Positions 7,104 through 10,287 of a stretch of 10,287 bases of DNA are shown in pieces. The DNA comes from Bacteroidota bacterium (GTDB taxonomy: Bacteria; Bacteroidota; Bacteroidia; Bacteroidales; SZUA-534). The stretch is taken from the NCBI GenBank assembly GCA_020047835.1, contig JAIFNJ010000142.1:1-10287 (forward strand), given 5' to 3'. Position 1 is the first letter of the stretch. Each line of letters begins with the position of its first letter. A program made the position numbers and the translations under genes. Under the pieces are notes generated by a model that did no database searches, was not told the DNA's origin, and worked only from the letters and a program-made list of their open reading frames with translations.

Positions 7104-7136
7104 ATCTGTATTGAAATGATTTTGAATTAAGCAGAT

Positions 7137-8159
7137 ATGAAGACAAACAAAAAAATTCTCGACGTTCAACAAATAGGTTTTCAATGGAGCATGGAAAATC
7201 CTTTTCTATTCTGCGCCCATCATCAGGACCGCTATCCGAAAGGAAACAGTGAAATGGGACCTTCTGTATCGTTGGCTGGACGCAATATAGGTAGCGACTT
7301 TTCAGGAAAAGATGGATTTAGCATGTATCATGGGCAAAAAGTACCGGGGTTTCCGGCGCACCCGCACCGGGGTTTCGAAACGGTGACCATTGTTTTGGAA
7401 GGGTTGATTGACCATTTTGATTCAAAAGGCAATGAGGGGCGGTATGGCAACGGCGATGTGCAATGGATGACTGCCGGAGCCGGCTGCCAGCACAATGAAA
7501 TGTTCCCCCTTATAAACCAGGATAAAGAAAATCCGGCGGAGCTTTTTCAGGTATGGCTTAACCTTCCGGCCAAAGATAAATTTGCACAGCCCGGATACAA
7601 AATGCTTTGGGCGGAAGATATACCTGTTATTAAGATTTCAGATTCGAACAACAACATATCGACGGTACGCTTAATCGCAGGTAATTTTCAAGGGACCGAG
7701 AGTATAGCCCCAGCTCCTTCGTCGTGGGCAAAAGATAAAAAAAACCATGTAGGTATCTTTTTGATTCATTTGGAGCCGGGAGCTTCCATTACATTGGCCG
7801 CAGTATCAGAAACCCTGAACCGGAATGTCTATTTTTATCAAGGTGAGGGTCCGATTCAAATCGATGATCTCCAAATAGAAGCCTCAAACCGTATTAAGCT
7901 GAATGGCAATGAATCTATTGTTATCACCAATGGTAAAAGCGAAAGCTTTTTGGCTGTTTTGGAAGGAGAACCCATTCTGGAACCGGTGGTACAATACGGT
8001 CCTTTTGTCATGAATACGGAAAGCGAAATCCGGCAGGCCATAAGCGATTATCAGAAAACAGAATTCGGAGGTTGGCCATGGGACCGACCCGATCAAGTGC
8101 ATGAGCGTTCTGTGGGCCGATTCGCCCGTTATGCAGATGGGAGCATCGAAAAGAGATAA
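7137..8159 (+). CDS. Pirin-family bicupin protein
   Basis: A 340-residue cytoplasmic protein of the pirin family. The N-terminal cupin carries the metal site: H75 and H77 in PAHPHRGFET, H119 and E121 in GCQHNEMF. This is the His-His-His-Glu set seen in human pirin and E. coli YhhW, which bind iron or another divalent metal; some bacterial members oxidise quercetin. The C-terminal cupin runs from about 185 to 300 and ends in the family signature YGPFVMNTESEIRQAISDY (287-305) and EFGGWPW. At 340 residues it is longer than YhhW and closer to the longer pirins, with an extended start (1-40) and an extra tail after GGWPW. ATG 7137 is the first in-frame start and there is no Shine-Dalgarno, as in the neighbours. 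It is transcribed alone and ends four bases before the convergent acyltransferase gene. Family is certain; substrate is unknown, and redox or stress roles are inference. Confidence 0.95.
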   Translation: MKTNKKILDVQQIGFQWSMENPFLFCAHHQDRYPKGNSEMGPSVSLAGRNIGSDFSGKDGFSMYHGQKVPGFPAHPHRGFETVTIVLEGLIDHFDSKGNEGRYGNGDVQWMTAGAGCQHNEMFPLINQDKENPAELFQVWLNLPAKDKFAQPGYKMLWAEDIPVIKISDSNNNISTVRLIAGNFQGTESIAPAPSSWAKDKKNHVGIFLIHLEPGASITLAAVSETLNRNVYFYQGEGPIQIDDLQIEASNRIKLNGNESIVITNGKSESFLAVLEGEPILEPVVQYGPFVMNTESEIRQAISDYQKTEFGGWPWDRPDQVHERSVGRFARYADGSIEKR

Positions 8160-8163
8160 GAAT

Positions 8164-9303
8164 TTAATTCCCCTTTTTTAGTGAATTCTTTAACGGATTG
8201 GAATAAATGCCCAAATAAAGTTCTTTTAGTTCTTCTTTATCACCTTCCACGGCAGTTAATTTTTTCTCCATTTCCTGAATAAATAACAGCCTTGCTTCGG
8301 GTGTGTATTTATCGTTCAAAAAGGTCGTAGCATTCTTCTCGATATCAAAGGCAATGTAATTGTTATCCCATAACTTATAATGTCTGTGAATACGGGCATC
8401 AATCATCTTTGCAATGGAATTGAACAATTCGTTTTTATCGGAACCGCTGAATTGCTGCAAATCAATGTTAGTAATGGGTTCAGTAATTTCAATGTGTACG
8501 TTGCCTTTAAATTGTTTGATACCCGTTAAAATGCTCTTCAAATCCTCGCCTGGGGCTTTTACATATTTTTCGGTTTTTGAAACATACAACTCAAACATTT
8601 TCATTGCATCGCAGGTTTCCCACTGATACGAAATAGATAGAGGTACAATATTCAATTCCGAAAGGCTATCAATAATGGAGCCGTTACTGCTCATGTCGAA
8701 CATTTTAAGCAAGCCTTGGTCGGTACTGTCATTTCCATCTTTAGTTCTTCCGTTTCGCTGGGCAATCCAAATAGAGTCGTTTTTTGAGGTGATGGTTTGG
8801 CGGATGTATTTCGATAAGATAACGGAATTGTGGTACATATCGCGGGTATTGCCACCGCGCTCTACTTTAAAAAGCTTGTTCGATTTAGCAATATCAACTA
8901 CAAATTGGGAGTACATTAAATTACTGCCAAAGGCAATTTCAGAGGTATCAAAACCATTGTCAACCAACGCCAACTGAAACAAGCCAGAATCCAACAAAAT
9001 ATCTCGGTGGTTGGAAATGAAGAGGTAGCTTTTCGAGGGATCTATGTTTTCAAATCCGGAATAGGTGAATTGGGAAATGGTTTTATTTATTATTTGATGA
9101 ATGGCGCGATGCATAATATTTACCTGAAAATCGGAAACGGTATTTATCTGTTGAATCATTTTTTGCAACTGTTCAACCGGCACATCGGGATATACAAAAG
9201 AGGCAACTGCATTCAACGCGGGATCAGAGGCCAGACGGCTCATAGCGGCATTTATCTCATGGTTGTGGTAAGGCCTTATATCGTCGAAGTTGTGTTCAGT
9301 CAT
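8164..9303 (-). CDS. Glycerolipid acyltransferase (PlsB/PlsC-type, 1-acyl-G3P acyltransferase-like)
   Basis: A 379-residue acyltransferase, probably acting at the inner membrane face in phospholipid or other glycerolipid synthesis. Acyltransferase block I is SNHRDILLDS at 97-106. H99 is the likely catalytic base; D105 is one residue further than the classic H(X)4D spacing, so this is a variant, with D101 as another candidate. Block II is KVERGGNTRD at 146-155 and block III is IAQRNGRTKDGND at 180-192, which matches the EGxRSRxG position of the superfamily. Block IV is VPLSISY at 220-226. A helical N-terminus (1-75) and a charged C-terminus (320-379) flank the domain; no clear membrane helix is visible. 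ATG 9303 is chosen: the frame stays open to a TTG at 9393, but that codon lies in the -33 element of the promoter at 9364-9394. Exact substrate is unproven. Confidence 0.88.
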   Translation of the reverse strand: MTEHNFDDIRPYHNHEINAAMSRLASDPALNAVASFVYPDVPVEQLQKMIQQINTVSDFQVNIMHRAIHQIINKTISQFTYSGFENIDPSKSYLFISNHRDILLDSGLFQLALVDNGFDTSEIAFGSNLMYSQFVVDIAKSNKLFKVERGGNTRDMYHNSVILSKYIRQTITSKNDSIWIAQRNGRTKDGNDSTDQGLLKMFDMSSNGSIIDSLSELNIVPLSISYQWETCDAMKMFELYVSKTEKYVKAPGEDLKSILTGIKQFKGNVHIEITEPITNIDLQQFSGSDKNELFNSIAKMIDARIHRHYKLWDNNYIAFDIEKNATTFLNDKYTPEARLLFIQEMEKKLTAVEGDKEELKELYLGIYSNPLKNSLKKGN

Positions 9304-9363
9304 GGCTGGTAATTTTAAGATAATTTGTAAGTCTCCCTTCTTCAAATTTTGATAAACAGTCGT

Positions 9364-9394
9364 CAAAGTTATAATTATATGACAATAGTGCAAC
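9364..9394 (-). promoter_or_regulatory. Promoter of the acyltransferase gene
   Basis: On the minus strand GTTG (9394-9391), 19 bases, then TAACTTTG (9371-9364) match the Bacteroidota -33/-7 pattern. Transcription would start near 9357, giving a leader of about 55 bases before ATG 9303. It also excludes the longer open frame as the real protein start. Confidence 0.65.
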
Positions 9395-9701
9395 TATTCT
9401 GCGAATACTAAAACCTAAGATTTTGATTATAGCTGGGGACGGTTTTTTTAATTTCAATTACTGACTAATTTCGGATAATCATATTTTTATTAGCTAAACA
9501 GGTTTTTCACATAGAAGAAAGCGGCTGAAATCGGCTGTAAATGTTAAGGATTCCATTTGTATAATGACAGCAGTACTGCCCAATGTTCAATGGTGGAATT
9601 ATTCTAAAAAACAATTCATTGCAGAACACCAGTCTTCATTTGGTGGATCCCAACTTTGTAGTTACATTTATGCCAATTAAGCAACTAATAAAACTTACAT
9701 T
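9395..9701. other. Divergent intergenic region between acyltransferase and CYTH genes
   Basis: About 307 bases with no credible gene. It holds a tandem near-repeat, CGGCTGAAAT then CGGCTGTAAAT, at 9522-9542, and a promoter candidate for the CYTH gene listed separately. The T-run near 9444-9450 is not preceded by a stem and is not a terminator. The 63-residue frame from 9583 overlaps the CYTH start out of frame and resembles no family. I see nothing else in this stretch. Confidence 0.5.
9639..9670 (+). promoter_or_regulatory. Candidate promoter of the CYTH gene
   Basis: TTTG (9639-9642), 20 bases, then TACATTTA (9663-9670) differ from TTTG-N19-TAnnTTTG by one base in the -7 box and one in spacing. 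Position is suitable, 31 bases before ATG 9702. A rival -7-like box CAACTTTG at 9651-9658 has no -33 partner. Confidence 0.4.
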
Positions 9702-10220
9702 ATGGGAATATTCGGCAACATATTCGGCAAAGAGGAAACTAATGCCGCATTGGAAATTGAACGTAAATTTTTAGTAACCGGTGATTTTAAAGCCTATTCA
9801 ACGGGTAAGTTTGACATTATTCAGGGATATCTTTCCACCGATTCAGCGCGCACGGTTAGGGTGCGTATGGCATCCGATCAAGGGTTTATAACCATAAAAG
9901 GGGCTAGTGATGAAACTGGCACCACACGTTTTGAATGGGAACAAGCCATTTCGGTTAAAGATGCAAAAGAGTTGCTTAAACTTTGCTTGGAGCACCCCAT
10001 TGAGAAAACCCGATACATTGTTGAAATAGACGAATTTATTTTTGAAGTGGATGAATTTACTGGGGTTAATCAAGGTTTGATTATTGCAGAGGTTGAGCTG
10101 TCTGATCCTACCGATGAAATTCCAACACCTGAATGGTTGGGACAAGAAGTTACCAACGACGCTCGCTATTACAATTCTTATCTCTCCCAACATCCCTATT
10201 CGCTTTGGAAGGATAAATAG
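9702..10220 (+). CDS. CYTH-domain triphosphate tunnel protein
   Basis: A 172-residue protein of the CYTH / triphosphate tunnel metalloenzyme superfamily, whose bacterial members mostly hydrolyse inorganic or organic triphosphates with Mg2+ or Mn2+ inside an eight-strand barrel. The signature ExExK is EIERK at 18-22. Charged tunnel residues follow in order: R53 and R55 (RVR), K66 (IKG), E78 and E80 (EWE), K102 and R104 (KTRY), E115 and D117 (EVDE), E130 and E132 (EVE). The end WLGQEVTNDARYYN (145-158) is typical. Short bacterial members of about 155 residues usually begin right at the signature; here a 15-residue extension, MGIFGNIFGKEETNA, precedes it. ATG 9702 is the only Met before the signature, so the extension is real if translation starts at ATG. 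It stands alone, divergent from the acyltransferase. A database label of adenylate cyclase would be over-annotation; triphosphatase is the better inference. Confidence 0.93.
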   Translation: MGIFGNIFGKEETNAALEIERKFLVTGDFKAYSTGKFDIIQGYLSTDSARTVRVRMASDQGFITIKGASDETGTTRFEWEQAISVKDAKELLKLCLEHPIEKTRYIVEIDEFIFEVDEFTGVNQGLIIAEVELSDPTDEIPTPEWLGQEVTNDARYYNSYLSQHPYSLWKDK

Positions 10221-10272
10221 TTGCTAACAACTAAAAACTAACTATTTATAATAGATTTCAACGGGGTTTTTA

Positions 10273-10280
10273 TACTTTTG
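10273..10280 (+). promoter_or_regulatory. Possible -7 promoter box at the window edge
   Basis: TACTTTTG fits TAnnTTTG and lies in an AT-rich stretch 53 bases after the CYTH stop, followed by GC-rich bases as at the tRNA promoter. It may belong to a gene beyond the window. No -33 TTTG is seen at the expected distance, so this is tentative. Confidence 0.4.
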
Positions 10281-10287
10281 CTCCCCT

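Noticed and set aside
7117..7124. TGATTTTG as a -7 box for pirin
   Set aside because: One mismatch in the invariant TA, no -33 at 19 bases, and it would leave a leader of about six bases.
9304..9393. N-terminal extension of the acyltransferase to a TTG at 9393
   Set aside because: The TTG falls inside the -33 element of a good promoter; ATG 9303 follows a normal leader.
10218..10233. TAGTTG-CTAA-CAACTA hairpin after the CYTH stop as a terminator
   Set aside because: Only a 6-bp AT-rich stem, overlapping the stop codon and followed by A rather than T.

Overview
The window looks like chromosomal DNA of a Bacteroidota bacterium. I infer this from the protein families (secreted 260-residue propeller-like protein, bacterial GH3, envelope M23 beside dxr and rseP), from several promoter-like TAnnTTTG (-7) boxes, two of them with a TTTG/TTG element 19 bp upstream, and from starts that lack a Shine-Dalgarno sequence and are A-rich upstream. 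Most of it is housekeeping: no mobile element, CRISPR array or phage gene is visible, and base composition looks even.

Layout. (1) 14-3021, minus strand: a three-gene unit made of a GH3-type adenylating enzyme, a secreted protein of unknown function coupled to it by a GTGA stop/start overlap, and a HAD phosphatase. A TATCTTTG box lies 17 bases upstream of the GH3 start. (2) 3148-3266: the 3' end of the next unit, with a strong intrinsic terminator and a small palindrome right after the rseP stop. (3) 3267-6572, minus strand: an M23 peptidase-family gene, dxr (MEP isoprenoid pathway) and rseP (site-2 protease), spaced 3 and 19 bases apart, with a promoter box at 6592-6599. The M23 gene is split into two frames: a 61-residue membrane anchor ends in TGA, and the catalytic part restarts at an ATG overlapping that stop. 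(4) 6742-6918, plus strand: a self-contained initiator tRNA-fMet gene with promoter and terminator. (5) 7137-8159, plus strand: a pirin-family bicupin, preceded by a hairpin-rich leader. (6) 8164-9303, minus strand: a glycerolipid acyltransferase, convergent with pirin and only 4 bases from it. (7) 9395-9701: a divergent intergenic region, followed by a CYTH-domain (triphosphate tunnel) protein at 9702-10220, plus strand. A further promoter-like box sits at the right edge.

Working together: the M23/dxr/rseP unit combines envelope remodelling, isoprenoid precursor supply (needed for the undecaprenyl carrier) and envelope stress proteolysis. The acyltransferase adds phospholipid synthesis. The GH3/secreted protein/HAD unit is the least understood part; its substrate cannot be read from sequence. 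The most notable oddity is the split M23 gene, which appears to have lost the linker between membrane anchor and coiled coil together with its reading frame. I see no clear case for a wholly new system.
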